Positions 21,506 through 34,795 of a DNA stretch of 64,000 nucleotides are shown here, piece by piece (positions within the stretch are counted from its first letter, which is position 1; each line of letters begins with the position of its first letter). A program made the position numbers and the translations under genes. The DNA lies in the NCBI RefSeq assembly GCF_011386835.1, contig NC_088792.1, positions 64,649,287 through 64,713,286 of the forward strand. Direction: 5' to 3'. This DNA comes from Chrysemys picta bellii. Taxonomy: Eukaryota > Chordata > Testudines > Emydidae. The notes beneath the pieces are model-generated. The model did not search any database. It was given only the letters and a program-made list of their open reading frames with translations, and was not told the origin of the DNA.

Positions 21506-21880
21506 CACAGATTTTAAGGACAGAAGAGACTGTTAAAATCATCCAGTCTGACCTCCTGCATAACACAAGTCACAGAACCTCACCCAATCATTTCTGTATT
21601 GAGTCCATAACTTTATTTCAGTGATCGCATACATCTTTTAGAAAGGAAATCCAGTCTTGACTTAAAAAGGACTTCAAGAAATGGAGAATCCTTCCGGTCC
21701 CTAGAAAGTTGTTTCAATGGTTAATTACCCCTCACGATTAAAAATGCATGCTTTATTTCTAGCATGAATTTGTTGAGCTTAAAGCTCTTGCATGGATTAA
21801 AAGGATACCCCGATTTTATTCTGTATCAGTTCCAATGCACCTGTGAAGGTCAAGGATATATTTAAAAAAATCAATTACCA
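21506..21880 (-). mobile_element. Old CR1-like LINE 3' region
   Basis: The phrases GTCTGACCTCCTGCATAAC and AGGACAGAAGAGACTG near the left edge are a decayed form of the CR1 3' end seen intact at 32921-33010. The flank CAGTCTTGACTTAAAAAGGAC then CCTCACGATTAAAAATGCATG fits the non-coding part or decayed ORF end of an old CR1/L3 family. Assignment to subfamily is not possible by eye. Confidence 0.55.
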
Positions 21881-22795
21881 GAACTGTCACATTCAGAAGA
21901 TGGGGAGGGGGGGACATTAAGAGGGAGAAGCGATTCTGCCCCCTTTACTCATGCTGAGTAGCACCTTAATATGTCCCCAATTTAGCAAATCACCCCAACT
22001 CAGCAAAGCACTTAATCATGTCCTTAAGTCCCACTGAAGTAAGATGCTATTCAACATGAGAAAGGGTACCAGAATCATGCCCTAAAAATATCAAGAGACC
22101 ACAAGATTTTTCTAAGAAATGATTACATACTTCATTACCACATCTTCTGGGGTCTATGATAAAGGATTCAGTCCTGTCAGTGAAGTTAAAGGAACTTTTA
22201 ACTGTATTCCATCAACTAAAATGTGTAAATTATACCAACCTTTTTCAAAATACTCATCTGAGGTTCCTAAAAGAGGTGTCCTACCTTCTATTAACAGACA
22301 GCTCTAGCAAGATAGCTAGAAGATTAAAAGATTGCTATCCTTGACAGGAGTTATTTAATCCTCTCTTCTTCATTCTACTGTAAATGGGATATTCAGAGGG
22401 GTTAAACTATAATGCCCAGAAAATACAATACAAAGACATGTTCTGCCTCAGATTCATTTAAATCAATCTAGCTTCCCCCCCACCACTCCCTTCAATTAAA
22501 AAAGTTTAGACACCCCAGTTTCTGGAGCTTCAGAAGTTACACAGACAGCACAACATCAGATGGAAGTCAGCTTGGTTCTTTTATTTTCTTTAAAAAACAA
22601 AAAAAGAACCTCTCCCCCCAAAAAACTCCCCACACCTTCAGACAATTTTTGATCTGCGTGGAATTTAGAAATCTCTAACTGTTTCTGTGAAAGCTCAATC
22701 ATTCAGAAACTGTCTAGAAACCTTAAACATTGTGCAGATGAGAAAAAATATATTATAAAACAATGTACCCAAACATTCCTGAGATTTTTGGGGGG

Positions 22796-22826
<31 letters not shown>
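22796..22826. repeat. Poly-T tract
   Basis: About 28 consecutive T residues; length likely variable. Confidence 0.9.
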
Positions 22827-22831
<5 letters not shown>

Positions 22832-23489
22832 GCTTAGTTTTATATCTGAAAGGTCAGGCTCTGAAATCCAAGTAGAAATCCAAGAATTTTCACATGGCAA
22901 CAAACACCGCTGTTCTTGGAAACTCCCACTGACATGCAAAACCAGGGCTACTGAGCCGCATAGTAACTATCAGAGATTACACTTTCCATATTATTACTAC
23001 TATAATTAAGCTTTATGCAGTGTTCAGAAGCGTAGTAGGCATCTTGAAGATATACAGCAAAATGGGTCCATGCTTCAAAGAACTTGCAAGAGGCAACACA
23101 AGGACCAACAGGGATGCAACACAAGAACATTTCCCCCATGCTCTCTTGTTTTCATTCCACCTATTTTGTGCCTATTTTAGGTGGTTACAAACTTACAGGA
23201 CATCCTCCATTCTATCCAGTTATCGGAAAAGAAAAGAGAATGTAGAAAAATACAACCAGATTAATTTGGTACCAGAAATAGTTCTAACTCAAGAAGTACT
23301 TCAAAACCTGCTTACATTTTGTTAAAAATAATGGCCCTGCAGAGTTCAGTTTCATCTACTGCAATGGAGTGGCAGCCCAAGCCTGTCTTGTAGTTGAGAC
23401 CTGACAGCAGCCAGGCTGGGGAGCTCCCCGGCCCTGAAATTGACAAGACAGCCAACAGCTGATGTAAGAAACAGTGTTCATGTCACCCT

Positions 23490-23652
23490 AACTACACTGA
23501 CATAAGCCCTACGCCTCTCCTGGAGGTGGAGTTATGATATTGGTGTAGTAGGGCACTTACATCGGCGGGAGCAAGGCTGTAGTGTAGACACTGACATAGG
23601 TCGACATAAGCTGCATTGTGTCAACCTAACTCCGTAGTATAGGCCAAGCCTA
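23490..23652 (+). mobile_element. Harbinger-type MITE, decayed
   Basis: Phrases GTAGTGTAGACACTGACATAGG and AGGTCGACATAAGCTGC are shared with the MITE and Harbinger families elsewhere in the window. The right end reads AGTATAGGCCAAGCCTAAG, a decayed TAGTGTAGCC...TAA end. The left end is unclear. Confidence 0.55.
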
Positions 23653-25235
23653 AGACACCTCATTCGCTCAGTTTTATCTTAGCCTTGTACTATGAGCACA
23701 GTTAACATGAGATGCGGGAAGCTAGATTAAATGACTGAGGATGCATACAAATGGAGTTGCAGTTTTTATTTCACAAATCGTATTTTAATGCTCTTATTTA
23801 TTGTATGCAACGTATCACTCTTCTAATCACTTTCACATTCTATTTTACATGCATTATCATTGATCTGGGTTAACTCCACTGCATTCCTTTTCAAACTCTT
23901 TAAAGGTAAGCTGAAATGCCTTACAAAAGAAACATTATAAAACACATTTGAAATGCTGGATACCTCAAATCAGAGATACAGAATTTGAAGTAAATGTATG
24001 TGTGTTGTAAGTTAAAAGATGAAGTGAAAGTTTTTATAAAACTCAGTGATGTTCTATGGCAATGAGTTCCATGGTTTAATTATACATTGTGTAATAAAAA
24101 CTTGCTTTTATCAATTTTAAACTTACTTGGACTGATCCTGCCCCCAATGAAGTCAACAGCAAAACTCCCATTGACTTGAAAGACAGTGGGCATGATCCTG
24201 CTCCCATTGTCTTTCAATTTTATTGGATGTTCTCCCTCTTCTTGTATTATAAGAAAGTGCTCCTATTTACCCTGAGTACTCTCTCTCTGCTGCAGAACAG
24301 AGGCAGCAAAGAGAAAAATGGAGAAGCCAATAAAAGGAAGGAGCATGACAGGCAGATACAAATCTAGAGAAACAATCCTAGAGCCACCAGCTGAGTGGCC
24401 TCCTAGAGGTCCCCTGCAGCCAGAGTTTCCTCGGGAGGGCTAGGACCACTCTTCCCTCCAATCCTACCTAGATTTTCCAGGGGAACAAGATGAAAGGCCC
24501 AATCCTGCAAACTCTTTATGCTAAGTACTCAGCTAGTTGCTGGGCGTTCCAAACAGAGGGTTTGCAATGTTGGGCCCTAAGGCACACTCACTGATGGGCA
24601 ACCTCCTATCTTCTAGCACCACATATTTCTGCTCACCATTTTATATCACCCACACTGCTGAAGAACCGTTTCCACATGTGAACAGATTCCTAGCTGTACC
24701 AATCACAAATGGATGCTATCCCACCCTCCTGCCCCCCAATAAATGTATCTACTTCTTCACTTTATAAAAACGCATTTCTCTGACCTACTCAACAGAAATG
24801 TGCTAGTCTGTTCAATCTTCTCCACCTCACTTATAAAGCACAATAGCCTATTTCTTCTATTCAAACACTGCCTCCTACTTTACAATGTCAACTCTTGCAC
24901 AGCTTTATTCCTTCTCAGAACAAAAGTCTGTATAGCCTGGTGTCAGACAGCAGAGAACACCAGTCTAATCCACTGTCACATTCCACCAAACACAGTTCCA
25001 TATTAGTTCCTTTATTAAGCCATTTAAGATCAGTTTTCCGAGTGATTTCTTACCATCACACCATAAACACAATACTTACTATAATCTCCTTAAATACAGT
25101 ATTTCACAGTTCCCCTAAAGAGACACCAGGCAATTACTCTATACCACATCTTCCCTGAGAGTACTAAAGACTTATGACTGAGTTCAAAAGGGGGACAGTG
25201 CTCCTGAATTTTCTATACAACTTCCCGTACTCCAT

Positions 25236-25238
<3 letters not shown>

Positions 25239-25275
<37 letters not shown>
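25239..25275. repeat. (CA)n microsatellite
   Basis: About 18 CA units on the plus strand within GSDME intron 3. Confidence 0.95.
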
Positions 25276-25276
<1 letters not shown>

Positions 25277-25647
25277 TGTATGCAATTCTGAGTGGTGACA
25301 TTTTAGGAGTTCACTTAAGCCATGGAATACTACTGATTGAAATCTACACTGAACAGATAACAGGCCCAGGTAGTTTACCAGCCTCTAAGTATTTCAACAG
25401 TGCTCAAAAACGTGTTAGGTGCTTTAAAGAACAAATACAAACAACACAGTCCCTGCCTTGATGAGATTACAATTTAACTTCATGCATTACTTGACAAGTG
25501 GGGCGGAGGAAGGACAAGATTAACAGCAATAAAACCCCCACCATTACTCAGTTTAGGCTTATGTATATAGGTTATCTGCTAATTAACTCACTGTATAAGC
25601 AATAAAGTGAATTTTAAGGTAGAATATACCAGAACATATTTCAATTT

Positions 25648-26550
25648 GGGCCTGGTTCTTTTTAAATATCTTCATAAATGATTTAGATAATGACATGGAC
25701 AGAACATATATAAAGTTTGCAGACGATACCACACTAGGAGGGGTTGCGAGTGCTTTGGAGGATAGGGTTAAAATTCAAAATGATCTAAACAAACTGGAGA
25801 AATGGTCTGAAGTAAATAGGAAGGAACAATCTATTGCACATGTACAAAATGGGAAATGATTGCATAAAGAGGAGTACTACAGCAAGGGATCTGGGGGGCT
25901 ATAATGGGTCACAAGCTAAATGAGTCAATAGCATAACACTGTTGCCAAAAAAAAAAAAAAAAAGATAGACATCATTCTGGGATGTATTAGCAGGAGTGCT
26001 GGAAGCAAGTAATTCTTCCACTCTACTCCACACTGATTAGGCCTCAGCTGGAGTATTGTGTCCAGTTCTGGGCACCACATTTCAGGAAGGATGTGGACAA
26101 ATTGGAGAAAGTCCAGAGAAGAGCAACAAAAATGATTGAAGGTCTAGAAAACGACCTATGAAGAAAAAAATTAGGTTTGTTTAGCCTGGAGAAGAGAAGA
26201 CAGAGGGGACATCATAACAGTTTTCAAGTACATAAAAGGTTGTTACAAAGAGGAGGGTGAAAAATTGTTCTTGTTAACCTCTGAGGATAGGACAAGCAGC
26301 AATGGGCTTGAATTGCAGCAAGGGGGGTTTAGGTTGGACATTAGGAGAAACTTCCTGTCAGGGCGATTAATCACTTTGGAACAAATTGCCTAGGGAGGTT
26401 GTGGAATCTCCCTTATTGTCTAATCTGTTCTTAAAAACCTCCAAACCCCTGTCAGGGACGGTCTAGCACTATTACTTAGTCCTGCCTTGAGTGCAGGGGA
26501 TTGGACTAGATGACCTATTGAGGTCCCTTCCAGTCCTACACATCTATGAT
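25648..26550 (+). mobile_element. CR1 LINE with reverse-transcriptase remnant
   Basis: The plus strand carries a decayed CR1 ORF2: KFADDTTLGG, the reverse-transcriptase active-site box (FADD at 25716-25727), then CAGCTGGAGTATTGTGTCCA ([12 protein letters not shown] block), the MIEGLE block, and the end CTAGATGACCTATTGAGGTC tail. It is 5' truncated upstream of the active-site box and carries frameshifts and a poly-A insertion at about 25948-25966. It is inactive. Confidence 0.88.
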
Positions 26551-27414
26551 GGTATAAAACAACAATTATGATTGATCTTATTTTCTAACAAATTGATTAG
26601 TAGTAGAGCCTCATTTATTCACCCTAAGCAGCTGCAAGACAGTGAATTACTGCATTTTGTGAATTAGCGACTTAGTTCAGCAAACACAGCAAAAAAGAGC
26701 AAGGATAACGTATCACAAAATGTGCTTTGTTCATATATTTGACAAGAGCATTTTAATTTTTTTTGATACTTCATATTATGTTAACAGATGTTGTGTGGCA
26801 TATTTTGTAAAAGTAATGATATTTTACTTACGCGGGACCTTACACCACACCATTCAGCTGTTAAAGTCTTGCTAAAAAGGGGATACACCATAGGTTTTTG
26901 TAATTTAATTATGAGCTTCACTCCGGTTCTCCTTTAGAAGGTACATATAAGGGAAGGGAAGCTGATTTTACACCACACAGCACAGTATCACATTCTGTAC
27001 GTTGAGGACAAATTATTTTTAAACTTTATTTAAACTTTTGAATTATATCACAATTCAAGTAATGCAAAACAAGTACTGCATTTTTGCAAAGTAACATAAT
27101 TAGAATATATATTAAAAATGAACAAAATAATTACAGATCCAGCAAACCTGGATAACAGTCATTTCATTAGGTGAAATCAAGTAAACATCCCCTTGATAAT
27201 ATACAGTATTGCTTAAAATGAAAGGTCACCAGTTTGAAGGTCACCAGTGTTTCTTAATGTGATCACATAATGTTCTATGAGCAAAATAATAGGTAGATGC
27301 TGAAGAAAAATGTGTGTCACATCATGAAATAACTAACATACAAATACAGGAAATTTAAATTTTAAAAGAACTGCCACAGCCTCAGTATGGTAAATTCTAA
27401 GGACCATACTGCTT

Positions 27415-27453
27415 ATGACCTCCTGAGGTCCCCTCCAACCCTGATATTCTATG
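27415..27453 (+). mobile_element. CR1 3' tail fragment
   Basis: CTCCTGAGGTCCCCTCCAAC followed by CCTGATATTCTATGA is the terminal CR1 sequence, an extremely short truncated copy. Confidence 0.7.
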
Positions 27454-29360
27454 ACCAGGGTCACAGGAAAAACTGCAAATTAATCTTGTTCTGTAATCTC
27501 CCAACTCCTAGTGAAACTAGGGCTGGCTGGAATATTGACAATATATTTTGTATCATAAGCGTTAATAAATTATGAAGTGTCTTTTCTAGAGAAAATGAGC
27601 CAGATGCTTGGGTGCAATGCAGGCATATTGCACTGGCATACTTCCAGTGCAAAATCTGCATAAACAATCCAGTGAGACTCATATACAGAGCATATTATCT
27701 TCAGAAAATTAAGGGCCTCAATAACTGGTTTCTGAGTCTAACAAACCAAGGATTCTGCAGTCCCATGTGCGTTCCCACACTTCAGAAGCCAAATATATAT
27801 TTTTACTAGATTAGGGCTTGTATTAATTTAATACACTACATTTACAAACATGAGGTCTATCATTGGGATCTTAATTTTCATTTTAGATATTCACAGATTG
27901 GTGTATACTTTATGACCATCCCAAGTGGAATACAGATAATGTTTGTAAATGCGGTTTAATTACTGTGAAGATTGTGAGCCCACAGACATTGGATTAACTT
28001 CAGAACATTTCCATTTGCTACGGGAGAGTTGCCTGTTCTAATGGAGCAGCTAACTAGCTTTTTCAAAACTCATCTTTTCCAGCGGATACTAGGCATGATC
28101 TAGTGTGTCACTGTCATGCTATCTACTCTAAATCTTGAGATTTTTCTTTATACTATATATAAATTCATTTTTGAATCATGGCACACACATTTGCCATGAT
28201 ATTTATGTTTTTAATCAGGAAATTTACTAGGAAAGTAATAAGGTGCCTTTCAACAGAGCAAGTTTGATGGCTGTTTGTAAAGACTCATGACAAGTAGAAC
28301 AGCAGGCAATTGTTACTGTGAGAAATTGATTACTTTTAGAGCATCTGTTTAAAGGAAATGTACAGAGCTTTAGACAACTATTATGCAGCTAGCGAAAAAA
28401 CTAATTCTTCCATCTCATTTCTACACCTGCCACCTCTCATCATCATCAGAGCATTAGCAATGGTTGTTAAAGTATCTTACACTGAATCCGATAGATTAAG
28501 GGCTTGATCCTACCACATGCTGAGTGCCTTCAACTCCCATATGATTCATGCCCCAATCCTGCAAGGCAAAGGGCACAAGATTCCCACTGAAGTAAGTTGG
28601 GTTCCACGAAGGGGTCTGTCCATGGACAACTCATTGTAATATGAGGCCCTTATATGGGATTTAGGGGCACGCAGAGATTGGCAGGAGGTGCTCTGTACAT
28701 TATGGAACTGAGCCCCTGACTTCGGAAGTCTATTTTTCCTCAGGTTATAAGTGAGTTTGTATTAGTGATAGGAAAGTGCTGTAAAATGTTTTCTTTCATT
28801 ATTCATTTAATTTTTAAATGAGTTTTTGTTGACATGTTTCCCCCCTTTTGTATTTCATGCCTATTAAATTTGTGCAATCAAGTTTTACTAGCTTGAACAC
28901 TCAGAGAACGGATTTTAAAGCTTGCTTACTAGAATACTGGGTATTTGAAGTTTGGTTTCCATGAGCATTTGCACTAGACATCTGGTGAAGAAAATCCTCA
29001 AAATGTTCTAGTTTGTAAACAATCAATATACATTAAAAGAAAAGTATTCTTACTGGATCCATCAAGACTTACAATCCAAGAAACTGCCTGATTCTGTTCC
29101 ATATCTTTGGCATTCCCTTTTCCTCTCCCATGGTTCATTACTCCCACTGATTACAACCTGTCTAAACTCAGGCTCCAAACCTGCACCAACCACCAAACAA
29201 GCAGATCCCTGCACCCACACAGAGCCCACAGAGGGAGGATTTGGCTCCAAGTTAAACATGTAAATTCAGGGTAAAAATAAGCCACTTGAAGATATTTTAA
29301 AAATATCTTCATTATTCCTTTTTAAACTTTACATGGATGGCAAAAAACAAACCCTCATAC

Positions 29361-29553
29361 CTTCCCTTGAGGTCTTTCATAAGCTGCTGCAAATCAGCCT
29401 CCTGCTTTTTTAGGTTTCCAAATGAAGACTGGCTTTCTACAAAGCCTTTTCTTCCAGCACCCAGGTTGATCTTTCCAAATGAAGTTTCAATACTTCCTCT
29501 GACAAAGTCTTCAAACTTCCCCTCATATTTCACAAAGTCAGACTCAACAACAA
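29361..29553 (-). CDS. GSDME: GSDME coding exon 2
   Basis: A 193-bp exon encodes residues about 71-134. The acceptor follows a long pyrimidine tract (TTTTTTTTCCCAAG) and the donor is GTATGA; it enters in phase 1 and leaves in phase 2. The block VVVESDFVKYEGKFED and the later VESQSSFGNLKKQE are diagnostic for gasdermin E. The region forms part of the membrane-inserting hairpins of the pore domain. Confidence 0.96.
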
Positions 29554-31100
29554 CTTGGGAAAAAAAACAAAACACAATAAAAAAAGTGATTAATGCATAC
29601 TTGAAAACAATAGATCCTAAAACAGTAGCAGGATGTGATTGAAAAACCGAAGCTTGTGGAAAATATAAACAGGTAAATAAAGTCACATAGAAGAGTTAAC
29701 TGGCCTACAACCCTTATTTACTATTTTTCATTTTGGCATTTTAAGGAAATGTATGATGATTATAGTATTGAGTTCAAATCCTATGAGAGGTTTATAAAGT
29801 ACCCTAGAGATTTTTTCCTGCCATACACAGAATTAACACACAACTCAACTACCTATGTTTTCAGCTTTCTATTTTCCATTATCTTGGTTTGTCTTATCAG
29901 GGCCTGAGCCAAAACCCACTCAAGCCAATGGAAAGACTCCTATTGATTTAAATGGGCTTTGGATCATGGCCTCTATGCCAAAAACATAACACACTCTAGG
30001 CACAGAACTCAACAGTTCCCAATTTTATGTGCAAGTTATAAACACAGATCACTCCAGATTACTTATATTGGACAGTCATGTCTGCCTAGAGATACTGACC
30101 TTGTTCATGCCATTACCCTTTCCAATGTTAGTCTAGCAATGGTGTAACTCAATGGTGGGAACAACTCGAAGAAACAAGTACAGACACTCCACACAGGAGA
30201 TGACGACATGGGGATAAAAATGCCTGAGCTCTGTCTACACAAGCACTTCCACTGTTGCTACCCCCAGCAGATTTTCATTGGTACACATTAGCATAAACCA
30301 GTATCAGAATCAGGCCCAGACTCCTTCACTTGCTGGTCACTCAATCAAATCTACATTTAGTCACCTGTGACCAAAGGTCTTCAGTTTTGGCAGAGATGCC
30401 AAGGAATAAGCAGACAGGAAGACTGAGCTCTCCCTTGTATACAACTGGAGCTGGACTTTCCAAGTCAGGGTTGATAAATATTGGGGGGGCCTGTGAGAAA
30501 GCTTGCATTCCTGCTACCTGTGCTGTTTCTGTTTTGGGGATCAATGTACAACCTTGTTCTCCACATCTGAAACAAACATATTTTTTAAAAATGTATTATA
30601 AAAAGCGCAGACAACCGTCAAGACTGATTTGCCCCAGGGCTTGAGGATTATGAGATGCATCTCACCTCACCGTGGAGGGGCAAGAGGTAACTGCTGAGCA
30701 TATCACAGTGCGCTCTCACCTAGAATGCACTATGACTGCACAGTATTACCACACACCAGAGCCTGACAGTGACTCTGAAAGAGTTCTTCAGAATGTCAAG
30801 CCATAAAATAATATAATTTAACAACACTGTCATTTGGAGTCTCCAGCATTCAATCACGCTACTCTCACTGGACAAGACATTTCACTTTTTAACTAACATT
30901 TTATTAGTATTGTTATTAACTAAATGACAAGTCAAGTATAGAAAAGATCAAACCATCTCATATTTAAAAGTGCTGAATATTTCAGAGCCAAAAGAAACCC
31001 TGCAGTAACATGCTGTAAGAACTTTCTTTAATAATAGTTAGAACAGATTGTACTTTGCATTCTTCTTATCTACTGTAATGTCATATAAGTATAGTTTTAC
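29554..31100 (-). other. GSDME intron 2
   Basis: About 1.55 kb. A short palindromic repeat lies at about 29899-29972 (CAATGGAAAGACTCCTATTG core). Nothing else was recognised. Confidence 0.5.
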
Positions 31101-31331
31101 CTGGTTTTATAGGTTTGTCTTCAGTAAGCACATCATTCAGCGTGACTGTCAAGAAATGGTACTTCGGTTTCTGCCAGCACCACAATTTCTTCTTCTTTGT
31201 TACTAAGTTCAGAAGCTGTAATTTATCTGAGTCATTCAAGCGGGATACAGGGATCAAGTCACCGCCAGTGTCAGTCTCTCTCACAAAATTTTTTGTTGCT
31301 TTTGCAAACATTTTGTGGAATCGTTTAATAT
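31101..31331 (-). CDS. GSDME: GSDME coding exon 1 (start codon)
   Basis: The exon runs from acceptor TTCTTTCAG (first base 31331) through 20 nt of 5' leader to ATG at 31311-31309, and ends at donor CAG/GTAAAA (31100). The 211 coding nt give residues 1-70 and one base of codon 71. The start MFAKATKNFVRE, then NDSDKLQLLNLVTKKK and WCWQKPKY, matches the gasdermin E N-terminus. The ATG has A at -3. The acceptor 20 nt upstream of the ATG shows that a further upstream exon exists. Confidence 0.95.
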
Positions 31332-32920
31332 CTGAAAGAACAAATCCCCTTTAAAAGTACAATTGGAAGGTATCCGTGCTTAGTTGTCCCCTTTAAATAA
31401 GCTTAGAGTTTTAGAGAGTTAACATGAGAATGTCAGTATTAGTATCTCTTTTTGTTTAAGGGCCTACCTCTGCCACAAATCAGTTTATTTCACAAGATTT
31501 TTCTAAAAGTGAAACCATACAGAGGAAACAGTGAAAATGAATACATAAAGTTTATAAACAAAGGAAAATATTTTTCTCCCATCTCAGTTTTTATATGCCC
31601 ATGTGTTACTTGTACCAACAGTTAAGTAAAATATTTTCAGAATGAAAGATTTTTAACTTGACAATGTTCTTTTAAATCCGACTGCTAATGCTGAAGAGTT
31701 CAAGTTGAAATGTAAAATGTCTTATCTGTCCATTTCTTTTTTTTGAAGCTGTATATTCACACAATCTTTATTAATTATCTGTTCTGTTCCACACAGATAT
31801 TAGATTTGTCAATTAGAGATGCAGACCAGGATAGGGGTGGACAGACTTCAAAGCAAGGACAGACACTCCGTGAGCATCGGTGAATATTGACAGAAAAGAT
31901 ACAGAAGAAAAATACTGAGGGGAGCTTGGCTATAGAGCTCGTTTCATTTTTAATAAAGGGAAAGAAGAAAATATCTTTACAGACAGAAACCTGCCCCTCT
32001 GTTAACTCTCCCAAAATTCCATTTCAGATAATACTTCACACAGTGTTAACCAATTGATGTTCAGGTATTTTCTCATGAGACCCCTGTGGCCTATTCTTCG
32101 TTCTATATTTAAGGTTAGTAAAAGGTACTTCCTGACTACACAAAAAATGGAAGGAATTTTAACAAAAATGTTTTAAAGTCAAACAATATTTTACCTAAAG
32201 GTCTCAGCACTTTCATTATAAACAGCTATTGCAATGTACTTGAGGCACAGTCCAAAGCCCAATGGGAATACTTCCACTAACTTCAGTGGCTGGTGGATCA
32301 ATTCCTTAGCTCTACATTTGTTCAGATTCTTGCATTCTCAAACTTCCACTCACATCCCCAGTTTTAGGCTCAATGAAAATTTAAAAATGACATGCATATG
32401 TACAAATATGGGAATACATTTTCAGAACATTTAAAAAAAAGACAATTGTTCAACTCCATTTATATTTGGAAGGGAAGAATAAACAACAACAAATAGGCAG
32501 GGTTCCCCCACAGACTTCTACTATGGTGAAGCTGACTTCTGGAACTAACCTGACAAATTATTTGTAGTGAAGGAGGAATGCCAGAGAAATTCTCACTCCC
32601 TGCTAAAGGATCTGTTACCTGTTTCTAAATGTCCAATGACTTCTCATCCCCAAGGAACATATTCTTCTTCTCTTCTCTCTCAGTACACACATACACCTGT
32701 GGTTTGCATATCCTTTACTCATTATGCTGAAATGGAACCAATCAGGTCTGCATAGGCAGACCCTTCTACATATGAAGAGGGCCACTGACTTCAAAAAGAG
32801 GTTAATGCAGAAAGGAGGTTCACCACTCACACAGATACAATTGCAGAAATGGATCCTAAAAATGACACATCATTTATCTCAGTCTACTCTACAGCACCCT
32901 CATCTTCTAGGAATTTCAGA

Positions 32921-34795
32921 AGTCATAGAATCATAGACTTTAAGGTCAGAAGGGACCATTATGATAGTCTAGTCTGACCTCCTGCACAACGCAGGCCACA
33001 GAATCTCACCGACCCACCCCTGTATCAAACCCCTAACCTATGTCTGAGCTACTGAAGTCCTCAAATCGTGGTTTAGACTTCAAGGTGCAGAAAATCCTCC
33101 AGCAAGTGCCCGTGACCCACGCTGCAGAGGAAGGCGAAAAACCCCCAGGGCCTCTGCCAATCTGATCTGGAGGAAAATTCCTTCCCAACCCCAAATATGG
33201 CGATCAGCTAAACCCTGGGCATGTGGGCAAGACTCACCAGCCAGACACCCAGGAAAGAATTCGCTGTAGTAACTCAGATCCCACCCCATCTAACATCCCA
33301 TCACAGGCCATTGGGCATATTTACTGCTAGTAGTCAAAGATCAATTAGTTGCCAAAATTAGGCTATCCCATCATACCATCCCCTCCATAAACTTATCAAG
33401 CTTAGTCTTGAAGCCAGATATGTCTTTTGCCCCCACTGCTGCCCTTGGAAGGCTGTTCCAGAACTTCACTCCTCTGGTTAGAAACCTTTGCCTAATTTCA
33501 AGTCTAAACTTCCTGATGGCCAGTTTACATCCATTTGTTCTTGCGTCCATATTGGTACTGATCTTAAATAATTCCTCTCCCGCCCTGGTATTTATTCCTC
33601 TGATATATTTATAGAGAGCAATCATATCTCCCCTCAGCCTTCTTTTGGTTAGGCTAAACAAGCCAAGCTCTTTAAGGCCACGACTTCACTGGTGCTTTAC
33701 AGCGCTGCAACTTTCTCGTTCAGGGGTGTGAAAAAACACCCCACTGAGCGCAGCAAGTTACAGCGTTGTAAAGCGCCAGTGTAAACAGTGCCCCAGCGCT
33801 GTAAGCTAATCCCCTCGTGGAGGTAGAGTACCAGCGCTCCCGCGGCAGAGCTTTGAAGTTCTGAGTGTAGCCACGGCCTAAGTCTCCTTTCATAAGACAG
33901 GCTTTCCATTCCTCGGATCATCCTAGTAGCCCTTCTCTGTACCTGTTCCACTTTGAATTCATCCTTCTTAAACCTGGGAGACCAGAAGTGCACACAGTAC
34001 TCCAGATGAGGTCTGACCAGTGCCTTGTATAACGGTACTAACACCTCCTTTTCTCTACTGGAAATACCTTGCCTGATGCATCCCAAGACCGCATTAGCTT
34101 TTTTCACGGTCATACCAAATTGGGGGCTCGCTCATCCTGTGATCAACCAATACTCCAAGATCCATCTCCTGCTCTGTTACTTCCAACTGATGCGTCCCCA
34201 GCTTATAACAAAATTTCTTGTTAGTAATCCCTAAATGCATGACCTTGCAGTTTTCACTATTAAATTTCATCTATTACTATTACTCCAGTTTACAAGATCA
34301 TCCAGATCTTCCTGTATGATACCACTGTCCTTCTCTGTATTGGCAATACCTCCCAGCTTTGTGTCATCTGCAAACTTTATTTGCACATTCCCACTTTTTG
34401 TGCCAAGGTCAGTAATAAAAAGATTAAATAAGATTGGTCCCAAAACCGATCCCTGGGGATTTCAACTAGTAACCTCCCTCCAGCCTGACAGTTCACCTTT
34501 CAGTACAACCCATTGTAGTCTTGTCTTTAATCAGTTCCTTATCTACCTTTCAATTTTCATATTGATCCCCATCTTTTCCAATTTAGCTAATAATTCCCAA
34601 TGTGAACCGTATCACATACCTTATTGAAATCGAGGTAAATTAGATCCATTTCCTTTGTCTAAAAAAATCTGTTACCTTCTCAAAGAAGGAGATCAGGTTG
34701 GTTTGGCACGATCTTCCTTTTATAAAACCATGTTGTATTTGGTCCCAATTACCATTGACCTCAATGTCCTTAACTACTTTCTCCTTCAAAAAGTC
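32921..34795 (-). mobile_element. CR1 LINE, 3' part, split by a MITE
   Basis: On the minus strand this is the last part of ORF2, the 3' UTR and the end of a CR1. Readable protein blocks on the minus strand are KANAVLGCIRQGISSREKEV, PHLEYCVHFWSPRFKKD and RRATRMIRGM, then after the interruption TKRRLRGDMIALYKYIRG and FWNSLPRAAVGAKD. Its 3' end is at 32921 (AAGGTCAGAAGGGACCATTA). The reading frame contains stops upstream and is inactive. A Harbinger-type MITE interrupts it at 33676-33878. Confidence 0.92.
33676..33878. mobile_element. Harbinger-type MITE inside CR1
   Basis: 203 bp flanked by TAA at 33673-33675 and 33879-33881. The ends GGCCACGACTTCACT and, inverted, GGCCGTGGCTACACT pair. Removing the element and one TAA restores the continuous CR1 frame across the conserved ERRLKELGLFSL region, which proves insertion. 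A 3-bp TWA target is diagnostic for the Harbinger superfamily. It is the same family as 35851-36100. Confidence 0.9.

Larger units (their letters stand above)
19851..29360 (-). other. GSDME intron 3, longest intron
   Basis: About 9.5 kb. It contains an old CR1 3' region (about 21506-21880, minus), a poly-T tract (22796-22826), a Harbinger-type MITE (about 23490-23652), short palindromic old repeats near 20230 and 24130-24200, a CA repeat (25239-25275), a longer CR1 with a reverse-transcriptase motif (25648-26550) and a CR1 tail (about 27415-27453). Nothing was recognised in 20550-21500, 21900-22790, 24400-25200 or 27500-29300. Confidence 0.65.

Noticed and set aside
33697..34113. Single 138-codon minus-strand gene
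   Set aside because: It is a chimera of CR1 ORF2 and the MITE inserted at 33676-33878; its last about 50 codons come from the MITE.
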